DNA of 64,000 nt from Phocaeicola_A sp036804505 (lineage in GTDB: Bacteria; Bacteroidota; Bacteroidia; Bacteroidales; Bacteroidaceae): assembly GCA_036804505.1 (NCBI GenBank), contig DAIRSI010000004.1:1-64000 (forward strand), read 5' to 3'. Position 1 is the stretch's first letter; each line of letters opens with the position of its first letter. This document shows positions 1 to 9,284 of this stretch, in pieces. The translations under genes and the position numbers were made by a program. Below the pieces are notes generated by a model. It was given only the letters and a program-made list of their open reading frames with translations. It did not search any database and was not told the DNA's origin.

Positions 1-256
1 GTAATCCCCGCTAATCATAATAATAAACCTTCTTGTATGCAAAAATAATTATAATTATTGAAATTATAAACCAAGATTCAAAAAAAGTATTATTTATTTG
101 TCATTTTGTCTCTTTTGTGGATGTTCTGTGAATTCTTGCGGAAAAATAATCGAAAATGAAATTTTATCTGTTTGTCGATAAAATAAAGGATATTGGCAAA
201 ATAAATGTCACCGTCTTTATAAAAATTGTAATTTTACATGAAAAATAGAAACTGTC

Positions 257-2836
257 ATGAAAAAGCGTATTATCGTTCTGGCTTTGTTCCTTTCTATATT
301 GTATCCTGCATCTGCAGTGCTCAAAGAAGCCAATTTGTCCAAAACCTTGGGTGTCCTTCGGATGGAACTCGAAATGAATTATAAGGAGCTGAAGAGACAA
401 ATGGCCCGTTTTTATAGTTCCAACGAGATGCAGCACCAAAAGATTATACAGATTATGCAGAACAGTGACCAGACGGCCTTGATGCTTTATTCCCAAAAAT
501 ATGACTATACCTTCGATTTGACGTATGCCTGCCACGAAGCTACCCAGCAATACATGGATTTCCAGCGGGACTGCCTGCCTTACGATAAAATCAAGCAGCG
601 GATAGAAATGGAAATAGAACGTTATGATGCCTTGATTGGAGAGTTGAAAGATATCCCGCCTTCACTGAATCCGAGACCGGCCATGAAAGCAGGTGACAGA
701 ATGATGCCTCCTCCAAAAAGAAAAGCGGCACCTTTTGCTTTGAACAAACAGGGGCTTGCCGATAGAATGGCATGTCTGGAATATGCTACGGTTCTTCGCA
801 ACAATCTGGTTACCTTGAGGGCTTCTATTCTTCAGGATACGGAACATTATCAGCGGGTTTCTCAGAAACTTGGGAAAGTGAGCCGGTATGCCATGCAACG
901 CTATAACCAGATACAACACAGTATATTTATCAACGGTGAGGACAGTTATTTCACCATTCTTTCCCGCTTTGCTCAATACATCCGTATGGCGAAGGTTGAT
1001 GTTACGGATAAATACAAGGACTTTCATCAGCCGGGACGTCATTCGGAGTGGAGAGGTCCGGTCGTGATTGGCTTGACGGCTTTTGTCATCTTCTATCTCA
1101 TCATTGCTACCATTCTTAGTTATGTTTTCATTCGATGGGCTGTACCTAAAAGATTCCGCACGCCCGGATTCCTCAAACGACGCAAGTTTTTTATTGCTGC
1201 AGCGGGGGTATTGATTTTTGCCGTATCGGTGATGATAGCGGAAATTTCCATGAAGCATAATTTCATCATCATGGCAAGTTCTTTACTTGTTGAGTTTGCC
1301 TGGTTGTGGTTTGCAATCCTGGTATCCTTGCTTGTACGGGTAGAACCTGAAAAGATTCTCAATAGCATCCGTGTCTATACGCCTATCATGGTCATGGCTT
1401 TTGTAGTCATCGTGTTTCGAATTATTTTCATACCGAACACTTTGGTCAATCTGATTTTTCCGCCCATACTGCTTCTTTTCACCATCTGGCAGTTTTGGGT
1501 TACGCTTCATCGCAAGTCCATCTTGTCGCGAAGTGATGTCTTCTACACTTGGATTTCTCTTGTAGTGATGTGCGTGTCTTGTTTCGCAGCATGGATTGGT
1601 TATGTGCTTCTTGCCGTTCAGATATTTATCTGGTGGATATTCCAACTGGCTGCCATACAGACTATAACCTGTCTCTATGATTTGTTGAGCATGTACGAAA
1701 ACAAGTTCATCAACCACCGTATTGAGCGATACAAGAAATTATCTGAAAAGAAATCACGTATCAAGTATGACGATGAAGGGAAGAGCAAGAAGAAATCGCT
1801 CATCGATATTGCCGGTATCAAACAGGATGGAGCTTATATTCAGCTCACCTGGTTCTATGATTTGGTGGTGATGGCGATAGTTCCCGTATTAGGCGTGATG
1901 TCCATCTTTGCATGTATTTATTGGGCATCCGATGTCTTTGACCTTACGGCTACCTGCCGGGATATTTTCTTCTTTAATTTTATTAATGAAAAGGCAGTGA
2001 TACAGCTTTCTTTGTTTAAATTGTCTTTGGTGGGCGGATGTTGGTTTGTTTTCCGATATCTGAATTATGCGATTCGCTCTTTCTATCATAAATATAGAAA
2101 GGCATTGGTCACGACGCTAGAGGGCAAACCAAACTTTACATTGGCCGACAACGTGATAGCATTACTCGTGTGGGGCATCTATTTCGTTTCTGCTTTGGCG
2201 TTGCTTCAAGTTCCGAAAAGCGGTATATCCATTGTGATGGCAGGCTTGGCAACCGGTATGGGTTTTGCCATGAAAGACTTGCTGGAGAATTTCTTCTATG
2301 GAATATCCTTGATGACCGGACGTGTGAGAGTGGGGGATTATATTGAATGCGACGGAATCCTGGGAAAAGTGGATAGCATTACCTATCAAAGTACGCAGCT
2401 TGTTACACTCGACGGAAGTATCATAGCATTTCTGAATTCAGCTCTCTTCAATAAGAATTTCAAGAATCTTACCCGCAATCACAGTTATGAATTGGCTAAG
2501 GTGCCCATCGGAGTAGCCTACGGGGCCAACATAGAAAATGTGCGTAAAATATTATTATCTGCAGTAAATCAATTGGTTGATAAGGTGAATGTCGATCGCG
2601 AAATCGTGAGCAGGGAAAGAGATATAAAAGTGGTCGTCAGCGGTTTTGGCGATAATAGTGTCAATTTATTGTTGACATATTGGGTTTTGGTGGAAGATAA
2701 GATAGGCTTTAACTGTCAGGTGAATGAAGTTATATACAATACACTGAATGAGCATCACATAGAAATACCATTCCCGCAGAGAGACATTTATATCCGTAAA
2801 TTACCCGATAAACCAGAACAGAATATAGTTGATTAA
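257..2836 (+). CDS. Large MscS-family mechanosensitive channel
   Basis: Probable inner-membrane mechanosensitive channel that would release solutes on osmotic downshock. A signal peptide (residues 1-20, ending PASAV) is followed by a long, charged, probably helical periplasmic region to about residue 255. A run of hydrophobic helices follows between about 265 and 640. The MscS pore helix lies near residues 655-690 (GLATGMGFAMKDLLENF) and the beta domain follows (GRVRVGDYIECDGILGKV). At 859 residues it resembles the large MscK/YbdG-like forms rather than the roughly 290-residue MscS. It stands alone, with 90 bases to the next gene. The family call is firm; gating properties cannot be read from sequence. 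Confidence 0.9.
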   Translation: MKKRIIVLALFLSILYPASAVLKEANLSKTLGVLRMELEMNYKELKRQMARFYSSNEMQHQKIIQIMQNSDQTALMLYSQKYDYTFDLTYACHEATQQYMDFQRDCLPYDKIKQRIEMEIERYDALIGELKDIPPSLNPRPAMKAGDRMMPPPKRKAAPFALNKQGLADRMACLEYATVLRNNLVTLRASILQDTEHYQRVSQKLGKVSRYAMQRYNQIQHSIFINGEDSYFTILSRFAQYIRMAKVDVTDKYKDFHQPGRHSEWRGPVVIGLTAFVIFYLIIATILSYVFIRWAVPKRFRTPGFLKRRKFFIAAAGVLIFAVSVMIAEISMKHNFIIMASSLLVEFAWLWFAILVSLLVRVEPEKILNSIRVYTPIMVMAFVVIVFRIIFIPNTLVNLIFPPILLLFTIWQFWVTLHRKSILSRSDVFYTWISLVVMCVSCFAAWIGYVLLAVQIFIWWIFQLAAIQTITCLYDLLSMYENKFINHRIERYKKLSEKKSRIKYDDEGKSKKKSLIDIAGIKQDGAYIQLTWFYDLVVMAIVPVLGVMSIFACIYWASDVFDLTATCRDIFFFNFINEKAVIQLSLFKLSLVGGCWFVFRYLNYAIRSFYHKYRKALVTTLEGKPNFTLADNVIALLVWGIYFVSALALLQVPKSGISIVMAGLATGMGFAMKDLLENFFYGISLMTGRVRVGDYIECDGILGKVDSITYQSTQLVTLDGSIIAFLNSALFNKNFKNLTRNHSYELAKVPIGVAYGANIENVRKILLSAVNQLVDKVNVDREIVSRERDIKVVVSGFGDNSVNLLLTYWVLVEDKIGFNCQVNEVIYNTLNEHHIEIPFPQRDIYIRKLPDKPEQNIVD

Positions 2837-2925
2837 ATTTTTTCTGTGAAATAAGTTAAAAACTTCTCATTTTGATTCTTTTATTGGTAGCAATTGATTA
2901 CTTTCGCTACCAAATACGAATTGGT

Positions 2926-4317
2926 ATGGAAGAGAATCATGACGATAAGAAATCTAAGGGCATCAGCCGCCGAACAGCCTTGAAATGGCTTGCCGGAGTA
3001 GGAGGTGTTGCTTTGGCCGTTTACTATGGGGCATCCAGAAAAGAAATTTCCGCCTTGCTTGATGAAGACAAAGCTGCGGAGAATGTTCCTGACGATGCCG
3101 ATAGAGTAGTTACGCGCAAAGATAAAATTACCGGTGAAGAAGTGTCTTTGCTGGGATTCGGATGCATGCGTCTGCCTGTCTTGAAAAAAGGAGAACCGGC
3201 CATTGATGAGAAACTGGCTATGAAGATGATAGATTTCGGTTATCGGCATGGTATTAATTATTTCGATACAGCCTATCCTTATCATGAAGGCTTGAGCGAA
3301 ACTTTTGTGGGTAAAGCTTTGAAACGCTATGACCGAGAGTCATTTCATTTGGCGGACAAGATGCCTACATGGCTCATAGAGTCGTTGGATGATGCCAAAC
3401 GTATTTTCAATGAACAATTACAGAAAAGCCAGGTGTCCTATTTCGATTATTATCTGCTTCATTCATTGACGGATCAGGAAAGTTATGATCAGGTTTATGA
3501 GGAATATGGAGTTTTGAATTATCTGAAAGAACAGAAGGCTGCCGGAAAAATCCGCAGGTTGGGATTCTCTTTCCATGGTGATTTGGACTTTTTCAAGTAT
3601 TTGCTTGCCAAACATGATGATTGGGATTTTGTCCAAATACAATACAATTATTATGATGAAGATAATCCGGAACAGAATTCGGGGACACTCTATAAACTCT
3701 TGACTGAAAAAGGAATACAGGTCATTGTGATGGAACCTGTAAAAGGTGGAACTTTGGCTACATTGAATAAAACAAGTGTATCTATGCTGAAGAAAGCCGA
3801 ACCGCAAGCGAGCACAGCTTCCTGGGCCATTCGTTTTGCAGCCACTCCTGATAATGTGTTGACCGTATTGAGCGGAATGAGTGTCATGGAACAGGTGGAG
3901 GATAATATATATACAATGTGTAAATCTCATTATAAACCTATTTCTGCAAAAGAACGTGTGTTGCTTGCCGAAGTAAAGAAGGTGTTTGCACAAAATCAGC
4001 CCATTGATTGCACTGCCTGCAGATATTGCATGCCTTGTCCTTATGGGGTGGACATTCCGGGTGTGTTCAAGGTATATAATGAAGTGGCAAATGATGCTTC
4101 CATGCCTAATCCTGAGAATAAGACAGACAAGGACTATGATTTCAAGCGCAAGAAGTTCCTGACTAAATATGCCAACGGAGTGGAACGGAGTGCACAGGCA
4201 GATCATTGCATTGCTTGCGGAAAATGCACGAAGCTTTGTCCGCAAAGCATTCAGATACCTATCGAGATGAATAAAATTGATAAATTAGTTGGATCATTGC
4301 AACAAGTGGAAGGATGA
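2926..4317 (+). CDS. Tat-exported aldo/keto reductase with two 4Fe-4S motifs
   Basis: Oxidoreductase of the aldo/keto reductase superfamily fused to a ferredoxin-like tail. From the ATG at 2926 the N-terminus carries a twin-arginine signal (SRRTALKWLAG, residues 14-24). The barrel keeps the tetrad Asp114, Tyr119, Lys145 and His179. Cysteine clusters start near residues 362 (CTACRYCMPCP) and 428 (CIACGKCTKLCP). A TTG 54 bases upstream would extend the frame, but it places a hydrophobic stretch before the RR motif and crosses a promoter-like element, so 2926 is preferred. The end overlaps the next gene by 4 bases. It is probably a folded Fe-S protein exported by the adjacent Tat genes; its substrate is unknown. 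Confidence 0.85.
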   Translation: MEENHDDKKSKGISRRTALKWLAGVGGVALAVYYGASRKEISALLDEDKAAENVPDDADRVVTRKDKITGEEVSLLGFGCMRLPVLKKGEPAIDEKLAMKMIDFGYRHGINYFDTAYPYHEGLSETFVGKALKRYDRESFHLADKMPTWLIESLDDAKRIFNEQLQKSQVSYFDYYLLHSLTDQESYDQVYEEYGVLNYLKEQKAAGKIRRLGFSFHGDLDFFKYLLAKHDDWDFVQIQYNYYDEDNPEQNSGTLYKLLTEKGIQVIVMEPVKGGTLATLNKTSVSMLKKAEPQASTASWAIRFAATPDNVLTVLSGMSVMEQVEDNIYTMCKSHYKPISAKERVLLAEVKKVFAQNQPIDCTACRYCMPCPYGVDIPGVFKVYNEVANDASMPNPENKTDKDYDFKRKKFLTKYANGVERSAQADHCIACGKCTKLCPQSIQIPIEMNKIDKLVGSLQQVEG

Positions 4318-5837
4318 AAAATAAATATAGAAAAATAAGAATAGGATTGGCTGTAGTATTCTTTGCATGCCTCAATCTGTTTTTTATGGGTGCCTTTGAT
4401 ATGCTTGGATGGACAGTAAAGGCACAGTTTATGCCGGCGGTATTAAGGACTTCCGCAATAGTAATTGCTCTCGTCCTGCTGCTAACCTTTCTATTGGGAC
4501 GAATTTATTGTTCCGTCATTTGCCCGTTGGGCGTGATGCAGGATTGCTTCATCTGGTTAAGCAGAAAGTTCAACAAGAGGAAGAAATACGGTTATTCGAA
4601 GCCTAAGAATATTCTTCGTTACACTGTGCTGGTCCTTTTCATATTGGCTTTAGTAATAGGAGGAACATGGGCGGCAGGTATTATAGAACCATATAGTATT
4701 TACGGCCGTTTCTTTACAAACCTTTTTAAGCCTGTTTTGCTGGCTGCCAATAATCTTCTTGTTCCATTGAGCGATAAGATGGAATGGTATTGTTTTGTAC
4801 GTTCGGAAATTTTCATCCAAAGTTTGGTTGCCCTGTCACTTAGCATTGTCCTTTTCGTGTTGATAGGCTTTATGTCTTATCGTTGGGGACGTACCTGGTG
4901 CAACACTTTGTGTCCGGTAGGTTCGTTCCTTGGTTTGATCAGTAGATATTCTTGCTTGAAAATCACTATCAATACGGATAAATGCAATCATTGTCTGTCA
5001 TGTGGGCGCAAATGTAAAGCCAGTTGTATCAATAGTAAAGAACAGAAGATAGACTACTCCCGCTGTGTGGATTGCTTTGATTGTATAGATGCTTGTAATC
5101 AGCACGCTCTTTCATGGAGCCCGGTGTGGGGAAGCAAAAAAGCTCCACAGAACGCAGAGGAGATAAAGAGTGTTGAACCTGAAGCGAAATCCGATGAAGC
5201 CGTTGATGAGTCACGCAGACATTTTTTGGTAACAGCTCTTATGGCTACTGTAGGAACTCAGGCAGCTTTAGCTGAGACTAAAGTCAACACAGCTGTAGCA
5301 ACAGCTCTTCACAAACAACCGGTGAAAAGGAAATTTCCTATTTTACCCCCGGGAGCTATGTCTTTAATACATTTTCAGCAGCATTGCACCTCTTGTCATT
5401 TATGTGTGAGCAAATGTCCGCAGAAAGTATTGCGTCCGGCAACAGGTGAATATGGTCTGAACGGGTTAATGCAGCCGACCATGAAATACGACCGTGGTTA
5501 TTGTGATATAAATTGCCATGTCTGCAGTGAAGTTTGTCCGGCTGAAGCGATTCGTCCTTTGACTTTGGATGAGAAGAAAAAAACGAGAATAGGATATGCC
5601 GTATACACTCAAAAAAACTGTTTGGTCCTTACGGATGATTTGATTTGTGGCAATTGTGCCCGTCATTGTCCTGTCAATGCCATTTCTATGGTCGATTTGG
5701 ATGATGACCACATGGTACCGATGGTCAATGTCAACAAATGTATAGGATGTGGTTCCTGTGAATACCATTGTCCGGCAAAACCCTTCAGTGCCATACACGT
5801 GGAAGGATATGATGTTCAAAAGAAAATTCAAAAATAA
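4314..5837 (+). CDS. NapH/NapG-like fused membrane polyferredoxin
   Basis: Predicted electron-transfer protein of 507 residues. The N-terminal half is NapH/NosR-like: hydrophobic helices near 10-28, 44-62, 102-123 and 168-188, and the motifs CSVICPLG (residue 67) and CNTLCPVG (residue 196). Ferredoxin motifs follow at 224-238 and 251-261. An arginine pair (SRRHFLVTALMA, residues 300-311) then starts a short hydrophobic segment that resembles a Tat signal in mid-protein. The C-terminal half is NapG-like, with four more cysteine clusters (358-369, 397-408, 445-452, 477-486). It overlaps the upstream reductase by 4 bases and is followed after 6 bases by tatA. It probably passes electrons between the quinone pool and the exported reductase. 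Confidence 0.85.
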   Translation: MKNKYRKIRIGLAVVFFACLNLFFMGAFDMLGWTVKAQFMPAVLRTSAIVIALVLLLTFLLGRIYCSVICPLGVMQDCFIWLSRKFNKRKKYGYSKPKNILRYTVLVLFILALVIGGTWAAGIIEPYSIYGRFFTNLFKPVLLAANNLLVPLSDKMEWYCFVRSEIFIQSLVALSLSIVLFVLIGFMSYRWGRTWCNTLCPVGSFLGLISRYSCLKITINTDKCNHCLSCGRKCKASCINSKEQKIDYSRCVDCFDCIDACNQHALSWSPVWGSKKAPQNAEEIKSVEPEAKSDEAVDESRRHFLVTALMATVGTQAALAETKVNTAVATALHKQPVKRKFPILPPGAMSLIHFQQHCTSCHLCVSKCPQKVLRPATGEYGLNGLMQPTMKYDRGYCDINCHVCSEVCPAEAIRPLTLDEKKKTRIGYAVYTQKNCLVLTDDLICGNCARHCPVNAISMVDLDDDHMVPMVNVNKCIGCGSCEYHCPAKPFSAIHVEGYDVQKKIQK

Positions 5838-5843
5838 TAAGTT

Positions 5844-6065
5844 ATGATAGCACAACCATTGATTTTTGGCTTAGGAGGCCCTGAGATAATTTTTATTGCT
5901 TTTATCGTTCTTCTATTCTTCGGTGGCAAGAAAATCCCTGAGATTATGAAAGGCCTGGGTAAAGGTGTGAAGAGTTTTAAAGACGGCATGAATGGGACCG
6001 ATGAAGCCGGAAATGATTCAGCGTCTCAAAAAACTGAGAAAGAAGAGACTCCGAAACAGGAATGA
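5844..6065 (+). CDS. tatA: Sec-independent translocase TatA/TatB-type subunit
   Basis: Small Tat translocase subunit of 73 residues. It has one N-terminal transmembrane helix (about residues 11-28), the FGGKKIPE hinge and an amphipathic helix (GLGKGVKSFKDGM). A charged, polar tail rich in Glu and Lys follows. TatA-type proteins oligomerise around TatBC to let folded RR-signal proteins through the inner membrane. The gene overlaps tatC by 4 bases. No separate tatB is visible, so this is a minimal TatAC system. Confidence 0.93.
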   Translation: MIAQPLIFGLGGPEIIFIAFIVLLFFGGKKIPEIMKGLGKGVKSFKDGMNGTDEAGNDSASQKTEKEETPKQE

Positions 6066-6847
6066 AAGGGACCGATAATCTGACTTTTTGGGAGCATCTT
6101 GATGAATTGAAGAAGGTGCTCTTTCGCATTGCCGTATTCGTAATAGCCGTTGCTTGTGTAGCTTTTTTATGCAAGCAGTGGTTGTTTAGAATTGTGCTTG
6201 CTCCAGGTCATGATGATTTTATTCTTTACAGAGGTTTTCGTTATTTGGCTGAAAAATCCGGATATCCTTCTTTGGCTCCGGAACATTTCCAAGTGCAATT
6301 GATTAATACAAATTTGCCTTCACAGTTTCTTGTCCACATGAATGTGGCTATTTATGCGGCTGCGGTTTTGTCAGCACCTTACATCCTGTATCAGATTTTC
6401 CGTTTTGTTTCCCCTGCGCTTTATTCGAATGAACGCCACTATGCCGTACAGGTTGTCGGTTCATCCTATTTGCTTTTTATGGCAGGGGCTTTGTTGAATT
6501 ATTTCTTGATTTTTCCTCTTACCTTTAGATTCCTTGCAACCTATCAGGTAGATAGTTCCGTTCTCAATTACATTACGCTTTCATCCTATATAGACACTCT
6601 TGGTTTGCTGACACTCATGATGGGTATCATGTTTGAGATTCCTATACTCTGTTGGTTGTTTGCCAAATTAGGTTTTCTCACTTCCCACTTTATGAGCCGT
6701 TATCGCAAGCATGCCATTATTATCATATTGGTTATTGCTGCCATTATTACGCCAACTTCGGATGTTTTTACTTTGATGGTCGTATCCTTGCCTATGTGGT
6801 TTTTGTATGAATTCAGTATTATTATTGTAAGACGGACTGAAAAGTAG
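6062..6847 (+). CDS. tatC: Sec-independent translocase subunit TatC
   Basis: Polytopic Tat receptor subunit (261 residues) that recognises the twin-arginine motif. The N-terminus has the typical TFWEHLDELKK signature before the first helix. Further hydrophobic helices follow, with TatC-like features such as the SAPYILYQIFRFVSPAL segment and the late GIMFEIPILCWL helix. There is an extra stretch of about 40 residues after the first helix (GHDDFILYRGFRYLAEKSG), as is common in Bacteroidota TatC. It is the last gene of the Tat cluster; its two RR-bearing neighbours upstream are the obvious clients. Confidence 0.94.
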   Translation: MKGTDNLTFWEHLDELKKVLFRIAVFVIAVACVAFLCKQWLFRIVLAPGHDDFILYRGFRYLAEKSGYPSLAPEHFQVQLINTNLPSQFLVHMNVAIYAAAVLSAPYILYQIFRFVSPALYSNERHYAVQVVGSSYLLFMAGALLNYFLIFPLTFRFLATYQVDSSVLNYITLSSYIDTLGLLTLMMGIMFEIPILCWLFAKLGFLTSHFMSRYRKHAIIIILVIAAIITPTSDVFTLMVVSLPMWFLYEFSIIIVRRTEK

Positions 6848-6887
6848 AAAAATGCATTCAATGCTTTTACATTCCAAGAAAAAGCAG

Positions 6888-6895
6888 TAATTTCG
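6888..6895 (+). promoter_or_regulatory. Candidate -7 element before the porin gene
   Basis: TAATTTCG fits the Bacteroides -7 element (TAnnTTTG, with the common TTCG variant) and ends 32 bases before the GTG start at 6928. The -33 element is poor. It would let the porin be transcribed apart from tatC. Confidence 0.35.
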
Positions 6896-6927
6896 CGCCA
6901 TCATTTTTTAAACTAAATTTTTACCAA

Positions 6928-8130
6928 GTGGAAAAAACAACAACAGCCTTCATATGTCTGCTCTTTTTTTCTATCTCTTCTTTTTCCAAGAATAAGGAGG
7001 CTGATAAACTTGCAGCTTTATCTGATAGTTCTTTAACAAAGCAAACTGTAAGCAATCAGTCTCAGGGAGGTAGTTCATGGAAAGACTTTTTCAAGATATC
7101 CAGTGAAAAGGATTTGGCATCCAAACCGAAATTAGGTGGATTCTTTATCGGTGACTACTCTTATTATAGCAATGGCGAAAAGGATGCTACGGCAGGGTTT
7201 AGTATTCGTTGTGCGCGTTTGTATCTGGATGGCACCTTGTTAAAGGATTTCATTTATAGAGTTCAAATGGAAGTTGCAGGCGCCCCGGGAGTAGATAAGG
7301 GTCCGCGGCTTCTAGATGCTTATTTGGAATGGGCAAAACATCCATATTTTAAAATTAAGATAGGACAATACAAGCGACCTTTTACTTTTGAAAATCCTCT
7401 CAGTCTTTGGACTGTTGGTTATGGTGCATATTCACAAGCGACAATCAAATTATCGGGAATGAGTGACAGGGTTGGAGAGCATTCGAGTAGCGGACGTGAC
7501 GCCGGTTTGCAATTTCAGGGTGATTTGTTTCCTGTCGGTCGTGATGGGCATCGCTTCTTTCATTATCAAATAGGTGTCTTTAACGGACAAGGATTGAATC
7601 ACAACGATGTGAATCGGAACAAGGATTTGATAGGCGGCATCTGGATTGCACCGCTCAAAGACTTGCGTATCGGAACTTTTGGCTGGACTGGAAGATATGG
7701 AGCTACACTTGCTAATTTGGGGAAACAGAAAGTAAATCGTAATCGTTTGTCAGTTGGTGTGGATTATGAAAGCGATTGGGTTTTCCGCAGCGAATATATA
7801 ACTTCGGAGGGTGGTAAGATATCAGATGATATAACTTACAAATATGCCGCCAATAAAGCGGATGCATGGTATGCCATGATTGGTGTTCCTGCTACTTCAA
7901 AACTAAAGATATACGGAAAGTGGGATGTCTATCGGGATGAAAAGACAGACGATACAAAAAGCTCTGTCTATGCAGTTGCGTTTAATTACAAACTGATGAA
8001 AGATTTGATGTTCCAATTGACTTATGCATTCAATCAGGCACGTAGCGCCAAGTATACGAGTACAGGGGCAAGATCTGTTTCAGAATCAAACTATAACCAG
8101 ATTACGCTACAGACATATATCCGTTTTTGA
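6928..8130 (+). CDS. Outer-membrane porin, OprP/OprO (phosphate-selective) type
   Basis: Predicted outer-membrane beta-barrel of about 400 residues. After a signal-like segment (residues 1-20) comes a porin-type sequence with alternating aromatic strands: GGFFIGDYSYYSNG, the conserved RLYLDGTLLKDFIYRVQMEV, and IKIGQYKRPFTFENPLS. It ends in an aromatic strand (TLQTYIRF) with the C-terminal Phe typical of barrels. This pattern matches the Porin_O_P family. The likely start is GTG, since no ATG lies near a signal peptide. Substrate preference cannot be read from sequence; the name phosphate-selective is a family label only. Confidence 0.8.
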   Translation: MEKTTTAFICLLFFSISSFSKNKEADKLAALSDSSLTKQTVSNQSQGGSSWKDFFKISSEKDLASKPKLGGFFIGDYSYYSNGEKDATAGFSIRCARLYLDGTLLKDFIYRVQMEVAGAPGVDKGPRLLDAYLEWAKHPYFKIKIGQYKRPFTFENPLSLWTVGYGAYSQATIKLSGMSDRVGEHSSSGRDAGLQFQGDLFPVGRDGHRFFHYQIGVFNGQGLNHNDVNRNKDLIGGIWIAPLKDLRIGTFGWTGRYGATLANLGKQKVNRNRLSVGVDYESDWVFRSEYITSEGGKISDDITYKYAANKADAWYAMIGVPATSKLKIYGKWDVYRDEKTDDTKSSVYAVAFNYKLMKDLMFQLTYAFNQARSAKYTSTGARSVSESNYNQITLQTYIRF

Positions 8131-8149
8131 TTTTTCATGAAAGGTTTTC

Positions 8150-9274
8150 TCAGTGTCGTTTTCTGTATTCTTTCTTTAGATTGAAGTTGAACCCGAGATA
8201 TACTTGAAAATTAGTAAACATGTTGAACATTTCAAAACTGCTTTGTTTGTAATTGAATCCATGCAAGGTAGCCAGAGCCCCGAAGTAATATTTACCTGTA
8301 TTATAAATGAATGACGAGCGTCCCAGTATATCGAAATTGATATCTCCCTTGGCCCTTGCTTCTTCGTTGCTGTTTCCATCCCAGATAGCCACTCTGGATT
8401 TTTTGTAGGCGAGTGCTGGTGTGAAGGAAATATTAAACAAACAGTTCTTGGCGAATACCCAGTTATAGGAATATCCCATATTGAAATTTACATCAATATA
8501 ATCCACCTTGGTAAATTCCAGGGCCAAAGATGATTCGCTTGAGTACCACGGAAGCTTTGTAATATCAAAGTCTATATTATGTTCGGAATAGGAAAGACCG
8601 GCAATCCACGATCCGCAGCTGATTTTTTGATTTGTACTCTGACTGTAGGCGGCGGGATAGGAAAAATGATTATTGTTCCAGATGTAATATAAATTAATTC
8701 CTTTCATGGATGCTCTGAGCCCGTCAAAATCAGAATTATTATATGATTTGATATTTGAAACATCATTGAAACCGTTCACGGACTTGATTTTGAAGTCATT
8801 GCCCGTTTTTCGATAATATAGGTCCACCCCAATTTTTGAGCTGTAAAGGCTAAGTACAAATTCTGTATTGCGATTTTTGGGTTGGTTGTGGAATAATTCT
8901 CCCGAATCGATGGTATAGCCCAGAAAAAGCCATCTCCAGCCGAAATATAAGCCGACTCGTGTTGTAACGTTGGGCGCAAATTCTATGCTTTCTGTAGGAA
9001 ACTTGCTGGAGAATTTATATGATTCGTAATTTCCGACATAGTTTGACATCAAGGCATAATTATAATGATTGGGTTCTATGTATGTGGTATCGTAGGCACT
9101 GAAATCGAAAAAACGCCCGATAACCCTTTTGAACCAAGACGGCTTCCCTTCCAGACTGTCCGAATGAATCGAGTCAGTGTGGCTTGTCATAATATCTCTG
9201 CTCTTGATAGGGCTATTTTGAGAGAAAACAGGGATAGAGATAATCATTAGAATATATAGAAGCAGTCTTTTCAT
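8150..9274 (-). CDS. Outer-membrane beta-barrel protein, DUF4421-like
   Basis: Protein of 374 residues with a signal peptide (about residues 1-18, ending PVFSQ) and then many short alternating strands, as in an outer-membrane barrel. The region YVGNYESYKFSS followed by ITTRVGLYFG-type strands resembles the Bacteroidales DUF4421 family, whose function is unknown. It is the last gene of a minus-strand group running from 13282; the gap to the upstream oxidoreductase is 10 bases. It converges on the porin gene with only 19 bases between the ends. The family assignment is from memory of the pattern and moderately sure; the barrel call is firmer. Confidence 0.6.
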   Translation of the reverse strand: MKRLLLYILMIISIPVFSQNSPIKSRDIMTSHTDSIHSDSLEGKPSWFKRVIGRFFDFSAYDTTYIEPNHYNYALMSNYVGNYESYKFSSKFPTESIEFAPNVTTRVGLYFGWRWLFLGYTIDSGELFHNQPKNRNTEFVLSLYSSKIGVDLYYRKTGNDFKIKSVNGFNDVSNIKSYNNSDFDGLRASMKGINLYYIWNNNHFSYPAAYSQSTNQKISCGSWIAGLSYSEHNIDFDITKLPWYSSESSLALEFTKVDYIDVNFNMGYSYNWVFAKNCLFNISFTPALAYKKSRVAIWDGNSNEEARAKGDINFDILGRSSFIYNTGKYYFGALATLHGFNYKQSSFEMFNMFTNFQVYLGFNFNLKKEYRKRH

Positions 9275-9284
9275 TTTATCGATA

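Noticed and set aside
1..256. Possible gene end or promoter before the mechanosensitive channel
   Set aside because: AT-rich with no convincing frame and no clean -33/-7 pair at a suitable distance.
3463..4245. Long open frame (260 codons) on the minus strand within the aldo/keto reductase gene
   Set aside because: It lies wholly antisense to a gene with intact Fe-S motifs, and its translation is Cys/His/Ile-rich with no domain pattern.
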